Assembly: GCF_016900095.1 (NCBI RefSeq)
Contig: NZ_JACJJP010000006.1
Span: 1-64,000 of the forward strand
DNA length: 64,000 nt
From: Gemmiger formicilis
Lineage (GTDB): Bacteria > Bacillota > Clostridia > Oscillospirales > Ruminococcaceae
Direction: 5' to 3'
Notes under the pieces: generated by a model
What the model was told of the DNA's origin: nothing
The model's input: the letters and a program-made list of their open reading frames with translations, nothing else
Databases searched by the model: none
Shown here: positions 17,202 to 25,214 of the stretch, one piece after another
Layout: each line of letters starts with the position of its first letter
How positions within the stretch are numbered: the stretch's first letter is position 1
Translations under genes and position numbers: made by a program

Positions 17202-17235
17202 AGGCGCGCAGCCCTCCCGGCTGTGCGCCTTTTTG
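17202..17235 (+). terminator. Intrinsic terminator before element metK
   Basis: AGGCGCGCAGCC and GGCTGTGCGCCT pair across CTCCC with one G-T pair, followed by TTTTTG. Confidence 0.8.
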
Positions 17236-17275
17236 TTTTGCCATAAACACCAATCAACATACAAAGGAGAAATCT

Positions 17276-18418
17276 ATGCGCACTTTTTATTCTGCTGAAT
17301 CTGTCACCGAAGGCCACCCCGACAAGCTCTGCGATCTCATTGCAGACAACGTCCTGGACGCGTGTCTGACCGGAGATCCCGCCAGCCGCGTCGCCTGTGA
17401 GGTCATGGCCACCCGTGGTCACATCATTGTGGCCGGTGAGATTACCACCGAAGCAAACCCCGACGTGTTCAACATTGCCCGGGACGTGCTGCACAGCGTT
17501 GGGTACGACCCCAAGAGCTTTCAGATCGACTGCTATCTGCATCCGCAGAGTCCGGATATTGCCGGAGCTGTTGAGGTGCCCGCAGACAGCCCTGAAGATG
17601 ATGAGGCCATCGGGGCAGGGGACCAGGGTGTCGTCATCGGATACGCCTGCAACGAAACGCCCGAACTGATGCCCATGCCCGTGATCATCGCCCATCGTCT
17701 TACCAGTTTGCTGACCCTGGCCCGCATGACCGACGCGGTGCATGGCATCGGCTCCGACGGCAAAGCCATGGTGGTTGTGGAGTATGAAGATGACAAACCG
17801 CTGCGGGTAGATCAGATCCTGCTGTCGGTCCAGCATGACGCGGGGGTACATATCGAGGATATCCAGGCCGACATCTTCTCCCAGGTCATTCTGCCCGCCC
17901 TCAAAGGGATGCCCACTGATGATCGGATGGAAGTCATCCTCAACCCCAGCGGCAGCTTCGTGGTGGGCGGCCCGGAAGCCGACACCGGCCTGACGGGCCG
18001 CAAACTCATGGTGGATGCTTACGGGCCTTTTGTGAGCCAGGGCGGCGGGGCACTGTCCGGCAAGGACCCCACCAAGATTGATCGGACCGCTGCGTACATG
18101 GCCCGCTACATTGCGAAGAACCTTGTGGCTGCCAATATTGCGGACCGTTGCCGCGTGGCCCTGACCTATGCCATCGGCATGGCCAAGCCCATGGCGGTTA
18201 CGGTGGACACCTTCCAAACGTGTTTTCGTTGGGATGACGAATATCTGGCAGCGGCAGTGCGCCATGTGTTCGATCTGACCCCGGCAGGCATGATCGAAAC
18301 CCTCAATCTGCGGCAGCCGATCTATGCCCGTACTGCCGTCGGCGGGCATTTCGGACGTGAGGATTTTCCTTGGGAGCAGGTGGATAAAAGCAGCCTGCTG
18401 ATGAGGGCCCTTTCCTGA
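17276..18418 (+). CDS. metK: Element-borne S-adenosylmethionine synthetase
   Basis: This 380-aa enzyme makes SAM from methionine and ATP. Family motifs: GHPDK near residue 14, GAGDQGVVIGYACNETPE (about 116-133), GSDGKAMV, ILNPSGSFVVGGPEADTGLT and GGGALSGKDPTKID. It is diverged from housekeeping forms: SQGGGALSGKD replaces the usual [10 protein letters not shown], and GPEAD replaces GPxGD. A second, more typical metK lies at the right end of the window. ATG 17276 has AAAGGAGA upstream. It is transcribed between two DNA methyltransferase genes, suggesting a SAM supply for element methylation. Its stop overlaps the next start (TGATG). Confidence 0.92.
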   Translation: MRTFYSAESVTEGHPDKLCDLIADNVLDACLTGDPASRVACEVMATRGHIIVAGEITTEANPDVFNIARDVLHSVGYDPKSFQIDCYLHPQSPDIAGAVEVPADSPEDDEAIGAGDQGVVIGYACNETPELMPMPVIIAHRLTSLLTLARMTDAVHGIGSDGKAMVVVEYEDDKPLRVDQILLSVQHDAGVHIEDIQADIFSQVILPALKGMPTDDRMEVILNPSGSFVVGGPEADTGLTGRKLMVDAYGPFVSQGGGALSGKDPTKIDRTAAYMARYIAKNLVAANIADRCRVALTYAIGMAKPMAVTVDTFQTCFRWDDEYLAAAVRHVFDLTPAGMIETLNLRQPIYARTAVGGHFGREDFPWEQVDKSSLLMRALS

Positions 18419-19389
18419 TGCCTGGTGTCAGCAAGGAACAGATCGCCGCCGCCAAAAAGATGACGGCCATTGAATTCTTGCGGCGGTATCGTTCCGCAGA
18501 TCTGGTCAAAAGCAGCGCCCACGGCGAGTTTGAACTTCGCAGCCATGATAGCTTCAAGATCAACGGAGAGTCCAGCATTTGGCACTGGAAAAGTCGTGGG
18601 ATCGGAGGCAAGTCTGCCCTGGACTATCTCGTCCATGTGGAGCAGTGCGGATTCGTAGAAGCCGTGCGGATGCTGTGTGATGAGGTACCAGGGTACATCC
18701 CTGTCGCCCATGAGGAGGTGGAGCAGAAGCGCCCGGAGTTCTCTCTTCCGCCTGCTGCCCGCAACAACGCCCGGGTTGTGGCGTACCTTTGCGGGCGAGG
18801 CATCTCCCCAGTGGTGCTCAGTTACTGTGTGGACCGTGGCCTCGTGTACGAAAGCCTTCCGTATCACAACTGTGTGTTTATCGGCAAGGATGAAAACGGC
18901 ACGGCCCGGTATGCAGCCCTTCGGGGGACCTACAGCCATGGCCGTCCATTTAAAGCCGAAACGCCGGGCAGCGACAAGCGGTATGGCTTCTGCATTCCGC
19001 CGCTGCATCCTTCCACCACAGTGGCAGTATTTGAGGCGGCTATTGATGCCATGGCTGAGATGACTCTCTCCGATAATACCGCAGACAAATACCGCCTCTC
19101 GCTGGGCGGCATCTATGCTCCGAAAGAAGAAAATGTGGAGATCAAGACGCCGGTGGCGTTGGTGGAGTTCCTGCGGCAGCACCCGGATGTGGACACCATC
19201 CAACTGTGCATGGACAATGATGAGCCGGGCCGCCATGCGGCGCTTGCCATTGCCCGCAATCTCGGCAGCAAGTACAAAGTGTCCCTGTGCCTGCCGCAGA
19301 TCGAGGGCGGCGACTATGCCGACCTCGCCAAACAAATCAAACAGGCAAGATGTGCCTGTACCCAACATCGCACCGAGTTGGCGCGATGA
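18418..19389 (+). CDS. DUF3991/TOPRIM primase-like protein
   Basis: This 323-aa protein has an N-terminal DUF3991-like region (about 1-110, with IGGKSALDYLVHVEQCGFVEAV) and a C-terminal TOPRIM fold with FEAAIDAMAE (about 205) and the acidic MDNDEPGRHAA (about 263). Such proteins are thought to prime or process DNA during element replication or transfer. It is translationally coupled to metK (overlapping ATG/TGA). A canonical zinc-binding CHC2 motif is not evident. Confidence 0.8.
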   Translation: MPGVSKEQIAAAKKMTAIEFLRRYRSADLVKSSAHGEFELRSHDSFKINGESSIWHWKSRGIGGKSALDYLVHVEQCGFVEAVRMLCDEVPGYIPVAHEEVEQKRPEFSLPPAARNNARVVAYLCGRGISPVVLSYCVDRGLVYESLPYHNCVFIGKDENGTARYAALRGTYSHGRPFKAETPGSDKRYGFCIPPLHPSTTVAVFEAAIDAMAEMTLSDNTADKYRLSLGGIYAPKEENVEIKTPVALVEFLRQHPDVDTIQLCMDNDEPGRHAALAIARNLGSKYKVSLCLPQIEGGDYADLAKQIKQARCACTQHRTELAR

Positions 19390-19409
19390 CCATAACGGAG
19401 GTGATGCGA

Positions 19410-20441
19410 TTGAGTGAACGCATTTTCAAAATGTACTCTCCGCTGACTGGTGAACTGTACCAGGCCGGAGAGTATGAATATGAGGATTCCGCCGACGAAT
19501 ACAACGGCGAAGAACTGCTGCTCTATGCGGAGGAAATTGAAAAGGCAGTCAAGGCTTACACCGACAACGGTACCGAAGATCTCATGAAATACTTCGATGA
19601 GAGCGATTACATTAAGCAGCACGTTCGGAGTCTGGTCCCCTCGGTGGAAGTTTGGAACGGGCGGCTTTATGGCTGTACCACGGTGCGGGCGGATGAGGAT
19701 CTTTCGGCACCTGGCTGGGACAAGCTCATGGACTACCTGACCGGACAGTATTCAGATGGCTGGGGCGAGGGCTTCGAACAGCGTGAAATCGAGACCGAAG
19801 ATGGCCTGCTGTATGTGCATTTCTGGCAGGACCACGACTTCGACTTCACGGTGGAAGAAGTCACGCCTTCGAAGAAGTACGAGATCACCGACATCGCGCA
19901 TCCCAAAGATCCCAGCCTGCACCGTATCCGCGCCCTGCAGCGGGTGAGCGAAACCGTTGGCCCCGGCACCCTGGGTGGCTATGTCCAGAGCGAGGAAAAT
20001 CTGTCCCAGGAAAACGATGATGCCTGGATTTATGGGGATGCGGTCTGCTGTGAGAAAGCATTCGTTTCAGGCAACGCATTTTTGACCGGCCAGGCACGGG
20101 TCAGTGGAACGGCACTGGTCGCAGGGACTGCGGAAGTCGGCGGGCAGGCCCGCGTCCGTGATTATGCAGTTGTGACCGGTGGTACGGTGCAGGAATGCGC
20201 ATTGGTATGTGGGCACGCTGTTGTCCGCAAAAACCCGAGTACGGAGTGCATTCCTATGGTAGAAGGCCACGCCACCGTGATGGGAACTGTGGCCGGTGCG
20301 GTTTACCTGGGCGCGGATGCCTTTATCCTGCCGGGAAACACAGTGGATAACCCGACCAACAGTGTCCTGGCCATCAACGGGACCCATGTGCGGCTGTACA
20401 GCATTGAGCAGGTCAAGCCGCCGAAAGCACCTGAACGCTGA
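19410..20441 (+). CDS. Protein with C-terminal beta-helix repeats, unknown role
   Basis: This 343-aa protein has an acidic N-terminal half (SERIFKMYSPLTGELYQAGE) with no recognised motif. From about residue 200 it has hexapeptide-like repeats (GNAFLTG, ARVSGTALVAG, TAEVGGQARVRDYAVVTG) typical of a left-handed beta-helix. The start is uncertain. TTG 19410 is 8 nt after GGAGGTG and is preferred; ATG 19386 overlaps the previous stop and would add 8 residues. It lies between TOPRIM and methyltransferase genes. Confidence 0.6.
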   Translation: MSERIFKMYSPLTGELYQAGEYEYEDSADEYNGEELLLYAEEIEKAVKAYTDNGTEDLMKYFDESDYIKQHVRSLVPSVEVWNGRLYGCTTVRADEDLSAPGWDKLMDYLTGQYSDGWGEGFEQREIETEDGLLYVHFWQDHDFDFTVEEVTPSKKYEITDIAHPKDPSLHRIRALQRVSETVGPGTLGGYVQSEENLSQENDDAWIYGDAVCCEKAFVSGNAFLTGQARVSGTALVAGTAEVGGQARVRDYAVVTGGTVQECALVCGHAVVRKNPSTECIPMVEGHATVMGTVAGAVYLGADAFILPGNTVDNPTNSVLAINGTHVRLYSIEQVKPPKAPER

Positions 20442-20462
20442 GTTACAGAAAGGATGATGCCT

Positions 20463-21260
20463 TTGACGAATACCCTCCAGCAAAACACGTTGTTTTCTTC
20501 CAACGATTTTTCTCTGCCCGCACCGGAACGGGTCAGCGGCAACAACTGGACGATCCTGCATGGCGATGTCATGCACATTGTTCCGCACATGACCAGAGCC
20601 GTCTTTGATGCCGTTATTACCGATCCGCCCTATGCCAGCGGCGGTGCCAACCAGACAGCCAAGAACCGCTCGACCACCGAGAAGTACAGCAACCTGCGTG
20701 GCGGCAAGGCTCTGCCGGATTTCGATAGCGACCAGATGGATCAACGCAGCTGGACCCGGTGGACTTGCGAATGGCTTCAGATGGTGCGCGCTGCCTGCAA
20801 GCCCGGCGCGCCCATCTGTCTGTTCATCGACTGGCGGCAGCTGCCCTCCATGACCGATGCCCTGCAGTGGGCCGGGTGGATCTGGCGCGGAATCGCAGTG
20901 TGGGATAAGCCGTCCAGCCGCCCGCAGCGGGGGCGGTTCCGCCAGCAGGCCGAGTTTATCGTTTGGGGTTCCAACGGCAAGATGCCGCTGGAGCGCAATG
21001 TGGGTTGTTTGCCGGGGGTATTCCGTCAGGCCAACCCCGCCAACCGCATTCATGTGACCGAAAAGCCCCTGCAACTCATGCGGGACGTGGTGCAGATCTG
21101 TGAACCGGGAGGTCGAATCCTCGACCCGTTTGCCGGTTCTGGTACCACCATTCTGGCTGCGGTCCAGGAAGGCTATGAAGCGGTAGGCGTCGAGCTCTCC
21201 GCCACCTACTTCCAGCTTGGTACCCAGCGTGTGAAGCAGGCGCTCGAATCCCAAAAGTGA
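20463..21260 (+). CDS. DNA adenine/cytosine-N methyltransferase (DPPY type)
   Basis: This 265-aa SAM-dependent methyltransferase has DPPY at 54-57 (VITDPPYASGG) near the N terminus and the SAM-binding LDPFAGSGTT near the C terminus, the motif order of beta-class N4/N6 enzymes. There is no endonuclease beside it. TTG 20463 is preferred because AGAAAGG lies 9 nt upstream; ATG 20454 is immediately against that site. With the C5 enzyme and metK it forms a methylation set inside the element. Its stop codon lies inside a hairpin with GANTC-containing arms. Confidence 0.85.
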   Translation: MTNTLQQNTLFSSNDFSLPAPERVSGNNWTILHGDVMHIVPHMTRAVFDAVITDPPYASGGANQTAKNRSTTEKYSNLRGGKALPDFDSDQMDQRSWTRWTCEWLQMVRAACKPGAPICLFIDWRQLPSMTDALQWAGWIWRGIAVWDKPSSRPQRGRFRQQAEFIVWGSNGKMPLERNVGCLPGVFRQANPANRIHVTEKPLQLMRDVVQICEPGGRILDPFAGSGTTILAAVQEGYEAVGVELSATYFQLGTQRVKQALESQK

Positions 21261-21285
21261 ATCATGCTATGATTCACTTTTTCTG
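21253..21285 (+). terminator. Terminator hairpin 1 (GTGAATCAT arms)
   Basis: AAAAGTGAATCAT pairs with ATGATTCACTTTT around GCT (13 bp, perfect). It overlaps the methyltransferase stop codon. The core is the reverse complement of the hairpin at 21305. Confidence 0.7.
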
Positions 21286-21304
21286 AACGTAACATAAACC
21301 GACA

Positions 21305-21344
21305 GCGGAGTGAATCATAGCATGATTCACTCCGCCTCATTTTT
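21305..21344 (+). terminator. Terminator hairpin 2 (GTGAATCAT arms)
   Basis: GCGGAGTGAATCAT pairs with ATGATTCACTCCGC around AGC (14 bp, perfect), followed by CTCATTTTT. It ends 11 nt before the ribosome binding site of the next gene. Confidence 0.65.
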
Positions 21345-21359
21345 GGAAGGAGAACTGAT

Positions 21360-21698
21360 ATGAAACGTCCCTGGGCCTATGTGTGTGCCACCAATGACAC
21401 CAATTCCAAGACTTTGCGCGGCTATTGCCGCACGATTTTTCAGTGCGGGTATGTGCCGGTCTGTCCTCGTTTGCAGGACGGGCAGTTCATTGTGCTGGAA
21501 AACCCTGATGAACGCCATGCTTTCAACGAAATTGTGCGGGACAAACTGCTCCGCTGCACAGTGTTGGTGGTTTGCGGCAAGCATTCGGATGCGACTACCA
21601 ACGCGGAAGTGGGCCTTGCCAAGAAATACAGCAAGGTCCTCACCACGTTGGATGGCGTTTTGCAGGCCGCCGAAAAGGGAGAACTTCTCACCGACTGA
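21360..21698 (+). CDS. Small DUF4406/DUF7768-like protein
   Basis: This 112-aa protein begins KRPWAYVCATNDTNSKTLRG and contains LENPDERHAFNEIVRDKLL and GLAKKYSKVLTTLDGVL. The pattern resembles small nucleoside-deoxyribosyltransferase-like (DUF4406-type) proteins common in phages and conjugative elements. No function can be assigned. GGAAGGAG precedes ATG 21360. It lies directly upstream of the candidate oriT. Confidence 0.55.
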   Translation: MKRPWAYVCATNDTNSKTLRGYCRTIFQCGYVPVCPRLQDGQFIVLENPDERHAFNEIVRDKLLRCTVLVVCGKHSDATTNAEVGLAKKYSKVLTTLDGVLQAAEKGELLTD

Positions 21699-21740
21699 AA
21701 GGGGAGGGGAACGACCTCTCACCTGCTGGCAGACGGTTTT

Positions 21741-21800
21741 GCTAGCATAGCGTTTGGATATCCAAACGCAGATTTTTGGGGTGTGCCCCAAACCCCCGAC
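21741..21800. other. Candidate origin of transfer (oriT)
   Basis: A perfect 20-bp palindrome GCGTTTGGATATCCAAACGC (21750-21769) is followed by the hairpin TTTGGGG-TGTG-CCCCAAA (21775-21792) and CCCCC, in a 159-bp gap without a gene. It lies shortly upstream of the MobC and relaxase genes, where oriT sites are usual. No nick site can be assigned. Confidence 0.45.
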
Positions 21801-21857
21801 GGCCTGCAAGCGCCGTGCCGCCAAAGTACAAGAAGAAAGAATACCGGAGGTATACAA

Positions 21858-22124
21858 ATGGAACAAGACGTCATAATGCTGCAGGAGTATCTCATTCACT
21901 TGCTGGACGGAACCATCATCCGTTGTAGTGAGGATTATGAGACGCCCGACGACCAAAGTGTTGTCACCCGAGTCCGAAAGGCTGCGCCCACGGATGTGTT
22001 TACGGTTGGCAACGCGTTTGATGGATACAAGTATATTCCCAAATCCAGCATACTGTATCTTGAAACCGGCGACGTAGTCGAAGAGTCCCCCGCGGAAAGG
22101 GTGCTCCGTAAGGTGGGCCATTAA
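21858..22124 (+). CDS. Hypothetical small protein
   Basis: This 88-aa protein begins MEQDVIMLQEYLIHLLDGTI. GGAGG lies about 8 nt before ATG 21858. Repeated short beta-strand patterns (DVFTVGNAFDGYKYIPKSSI) suggest a small beta-rich fold. No family is recognised. It is the first gene after the candidate oriT and may belong to the mobilisation group. Confidence 0.55.
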   Translation: MEQDVIMLQEYLIHLLDGTIIRCSEDYETPDDQSVVTRVRKAAPTDVFTVGNAFDGYKYIPKSSILYLETGDVVEESPAERVLRKVGH

Positions 22125-22194
22125 CAGTATTTTGCATGAACGGGATCGGTAACGCGTTATATTGATTATCTTGGGAAAGGAACAGGTGAAAACC

Positions 22195-22608
22195 ATGAGT
22201 GGATTTGAGATGCGGGCACAGTTTTACCCGCTGGTGACCGACTTGGAGCGGTTGAAAGAGGAAGCAGCGGAGGGCGTACCGTACCCCTTCCTTGCCGAAG
22301 AAATGCTGGAGCTCTCGCCCAAAGACTACCGGCAGTTCTGCAGTGCCCTGGGGCAGCGGTACGCATTCGAAACCGACATTCCCAAGGAAGGGTATGATAC
22401 GGTGTACGGTGCCTTCCATTGTTCTCTGGTTACCACGGTATCCGAAAAAGAAGCAATTCTCCTGACCAGGGTGGCCGGGCAGATGTTCGGTGCCTATCTC
22501 CCGGACAAGACACTTCTGGATCTTACGGGGGTACCGAAGAAGCAGGTGGCCCTCGAGTCGTGCCACAACCAGGAAATTCGCATCGGACACCCGGATGCCG
22601 TCCGGTGA
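22195..22608 (+). CDS. Hypothetical protein upstream of mobC
   Basis: This 137-aa protein begins MSGFEMRAQFYPLVTDLERL, acidic in the first half, with no recognised motif. The start ATG 22195 follows GAAAGGAACAGG. Its stop overlaps the GTG start of the MobC-like gene (GTGA), so it is likely co-translated with it. Confidence 0.5.
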   Translation: MSGFEMRAQFYPLVTDLERLKEEAAEGVPYPFLAEEMLELSPKDYRQFCSALGQRYAFETDIPKEGYDTVYGAFHCSLVTTVSEKEAILLTRVAGQMFGAYLPDKTLLDLTGVPKKQVALESCHNQEIRIGHPDAVR

Positions 22609-22919
22609 CCGGACGGAAGCGCCGCCACGTTATTCCCCTTCGGCTGACCGAGAAGGAACTGAAGCATCTGAACCGGCTGGCAGCGCAAAGCGGGTTATCT
22701 CGTGAAAAGCTCCTGCGGGCGCTGATTATGGGCGAAACCATTCGTCCGCGTCCCTGTACCCATCATGAGGACCTGCTGCGAAAAGTGTCCGGACTCTGCA
22801 ACAACGCCAACCAGGTGGCCCATCGGGCAAACAGTACTGGTGTGGCCGGTCAGGAGAGCGTGGATAAAATGATTCGGATCTCACAGGAAATCTGGAAGGA
22901 GGTGAAAAATCAATGGTAA
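22605..22919 (+). CDS. mobC: MobC-like relaxosome accessory protein
   Basis: This 104-aa protein begins at GTG 22605. Basic N terminus TGRKRRHVIPLRLTEKELKHLNR (shown in part) and the conserved NNANQVAHRANSTG segment are typical of the MobC family, which binds oriT with the relaxase. It overlaps the upstream stop and the downstream start, in a tight cassette with the 250-aa protein and the relaxase. Confidence 0.85.
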   Translation: MTGRKRRHVIPLRLTEKELKHLNRLAAQSGLSREKLLRALIMGETIRPRPCTHHEDLLRKVSGLCNNANQVAHRANSTGVAGQESVDKMIRISQEIWKEVKNQW

Positions 22920-23665
22920 AGAAATATCAGGAAACCGCCAATTTTGTATCCGGCGTACTGGATGTTACTGAACTTCAGAATATTTCGCCGTTTATGAGCA
23001 AGCCGCAGAAGTTCTCCGTACAGCGGGCTCTGGTGCTCAGCGATGCCGACTATCAGCTTTTTGTGAATGATGACTTTCGCAGACCGCCCGTTGTCATCCG
23101 CGCCAAACAGCGCTACATGGGATTTGACGCGAAGAAGAAAGAATGGAACTGCCTGCTGGTGGTGAGTGAAATCAGTAAAGACGGCATTCTGGTGGGAAAA
23201 GAGCCGGACGCCGAGCGCTACTATATGGCCTATGTCCCCGAACACACCAACCTGAAGCTGCCGTCGGATCTGCCGGTGGAGTTCTGGACCAACGTCTGTA
23301 CCACCACACTGCAGCTGCAGCCTTCGGCAGAAGCACATCCTCCGCTGACGGAACAGGAAAACCGTCAACAGCACTTCGCGTCCTTTGTAGGGATGCAGCT
23401 GTCGACGGTATGCTTTGATCTGCGCTTTATGTCCTATGACCCCGAAAAGGACGAGATGGTGACCCGCCTGTATGGCGGACCTCACGATTACATCGAGAGC
23501 CGTGGGACTCCGGAGAAGATCGCCAAGGAAAACCACTTTTCGGGCAAGCTGCGAGGCATCTTCTTCAACATGGACTACCGCAACATCAGTCATCCGTGTC
23601 TGCCGGAAGAAGCGCCGCAACCCAAACGGAAAACTCCCCGAAAAACCAGGGAGGAAGGAAGATGA
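22913..23665 (+). CDS. Conjugative element protein between mobC and relaxase, unknown function
   Basis: This 250-aa protein overlaps the mobC end by 7 bp. It begins VKKYQETANFVSGVLDVTEL and ends in a basic Pro-Lys-Arg tail (QPKRKTPRKTREEGR). I do not recognise a catalytic motif. A relaxosome-associated role is inferred only from its conserved-looking position. Confidence 0.6.
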   Translation: MVKKYQETANFVSGVLDVTELQNISPFMSKPQKFSVQRALVLSDADYQLFVNDDFRRPPVVIRAKQRYMGFDAKKKEWNCLLVVSEISKDGILVGKEPDAERYYMAYVPEHTNLKLPSDLPVEFWTNVCTTTLQLQPSAEAHPPLTEQENRQQHFASFVGMQLSTVCFDLRFMSYDPEKDEMVTRLYGGPHDYIESRGTPEKIAKENHFSGKLRGIFFNMDYRNISHPCLPEEAPQPKRKTPRKTREEGR

Positions 23666-23668
23666 GCT

Positions 23669-24985
23669 ATGGCCTATACATCCATTATCCCCGTCCGCCG
23701 CCTGGACCGAGCGGTGGACTATGTGCGGGATAAAACCAAGACAACACGCAGTCCCAAGTCTTTGCAGGACGCAGTGGACTATGCCCTCAACCGGGATAAG
23801 ACGGAGTCGGATTGCTTTGAAACTGGACTCAGCTGTGTATGTGAAACCGCCTTCGAAGATATGCGGGATACGGTACAGCGCTGGCAACAAAATGCCGGTG
23901 TGCAGGGATATCACCTTGTTCAAAGTTTCGCTGAGGGAGAAGTCACGCCGGAACTGGCTCATCAGATCGGGGTGGAGCTGGCTGAGCAGCTGCTGCAAGG
24001 CCGTTTTCAGGCGGTGGTTACCACTCACCTCAATACCAAACACTATCACAATCATATTGTGTGGTGTTCGGTGGCTCTGGACAATGGCCGGAAATACCAC
24101 AGCAATGCCAAGTCCTACTATACCGAGGTGCGGGCCCGTTCCGATGCGCTCTGCCGAAAATACGGCCTTTCGGTGATTGAAACTCCGGAAGGGGAGAAAG
24201 GAAAAAAGCAATATGCCAAGTGGCAGGCAGAAGAAGCCGGCAAGCCGACCTGGCGGACCCTGATCCGGCAGGATATCGAGGAAGCCGTCAGCCAATGTGT
24301 GACCTGGACCCAGTTTGTCAGAGCGCTGGAACGCAAAGGGTATGAGATACGCATGGGAAGGAAGTATCCCACCTTGCGTCCACCGGGCAAAGAACGGTTT
24401 GTACGTTTCAAAACCCTGGGAAAGCAGTATACCCCGGAGGCCATCAAACAGCGCATCCTCTACTCGCAGAAAATCTACCCAGCAGAACCACACGTCCATC
24501 ATACCCGGCTGCACGGGACCTACCGGAAAGCGCGCAAGCTCAAAGGCTTGCGCGTTTTCTATTATCGGGAACTGTATATGCTGGGGGTCTTTCCCCGTAA
24601 ACCTTGGTATCCATCCCCGGCCGTGAGGGAGGAGATTCGTCAACTCGACAAGCGAATTGAACAGTACGAATTTCTGATGAACCGGGATATCCGCACTCTG
24701 GCGCAGCTGCGAGATCTCCGTGCCCAAACGGAAGCGGAGGTGCGGCAGCTGAACGCAGAGCGCAATCGCCTGTACAAGACCGATCCGAAAAGTGACCAAA
24801 TCCCGCTGATTACCCAACGTCTGCGGGAACTGCGCAAGACCATCAAATTGTGCAAGCGAATCGAAGAACATTCGCTGGAAATGGCACAGCGCCAGGAAGA
24901 AGAACAAAAGCGCCGTGCCGAACAGGGAAGGAGTAATGCCCATGAACGCGAATCAATGGAATTACCGGGCCCAGTACGCCCGTGA
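23669..24985 (+). CDS. Relaxase / mobilisation nuclease
   Basis: This 438-aa relaxase would nick oriT and pilot the strand. The Relaxase (pfam03432-type) domain spans about 1-220, with VDYALNRDKT near the N terminus and the metal-binding histidines in THLNTKHYHNHIVW (about 113-126). The C-terminal part is basic and helical with coiled-coil potential (about 320-430). ATG 23669 follows GGAAGG. A terminator-like hairpin lies inside the gene at 24528-24557. The overlapping DUF4314 gene follows. Confidence 0.9.
   Translation: MAYTSIIPVRRLDRAVDYVRDKTKTTRSPKSLQDAVDYALNRDKTESDCFETGLSCVCETAFEDMRDTVQRWQQNAGVQGYHLVQSFAEGEVTPELAHQIGVELAEQLLQGRFQAVVTTHLNTKHYHNHIVWCSVALDNGRKYHSNAKSYYTEVRARSDALCRKYGLSVIETPEGEKGKKQYAKWQAEEAGKPTWRTLIRQDIEEAVSQCVTWTQFVRALERKGYEIRMGRKYPTLRPPGKERFVRFKTLGKQYTPEAIKQRILYSQKIYPAEPHVHHTRLHGTYRKARKLKGLRVFYYRELYMLGVFPRKPWYPSPAVREEIRQLDKRIEQYEFLMNRDIRTLAQLRDLRAQTEAEVRQLNAERNRLYKTDPKSDQIPLITQRLRELRKTIKLCKRIEEHSLEMAQRQEEEQKRRAEQGRSNAHERESMELPGPVRP
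24528..24557 (+). terminator. Terminator-like hairpin inside the relaxase gene
   Basis: AAGCGCGCAAGC pairs with GCTTGCGCGTTTT across TCAAAG. It is fully inside the coding sequence. Confidence 0.45.
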
Positions 24986-25214
24986 TCACTACCCGCCCGG
25001 CACCCGTGTTCGGTTGCTGAATATGCCCGACGATCCCCAGCCCATTCCGCCCGGCACAACCGGCACGGTGATGGGCGTGGATGATGCGGGTCAGCTGCTT
25101 ATGAAGTGGGACAACGGACGGGCTCTGAGCCTTCTGCCTGGAATGGATTCCTTCGAGGTGATCAGCCGTCCGAAGGCCAAAGACGTACAGCGTCACAAAG
25201 GAGAAGCCAGATGA
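24942..25214 (+). CDS. DUF4314-like protein
   Basis: This 90-aa protein contains YPPGTRVRLLNMPDDPQPIP and GTTGTVMGVDDAGQLLMKWD, the form of DUF4314 proteins (small SH3-like beta barrel). GGGAAGGAG lies 8 nt before ATG 24942. It overlaps the relaxase end and its stop overlaps the PcfB start (ATGA). The function is unknown but it is a frequent member of Firmicute conjugation operons. Confidence 0.75.
   Translation: MNANQWNYRAQYARDHYPPGTRVRLLNMPDDPQPIPPGTTGTVMGVDDAGQLLMKWDNGRALSLLPGMDSFEVISRPKAKDVQRHKGEAR

Noticed and set aside
16253-18349. 698-codon antisense frame opposite sortase, DUF3846 and metK
   Set aside because: It spans three confidently assigned + strand genes and their terminator.
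19287-19409. N-terminal extension of the beta-helix protein from 19287
   Set aside because: It overlaps the end of the TOPRIM gene in another frame; a ribosome site supports a start at 19410 (or 19386).
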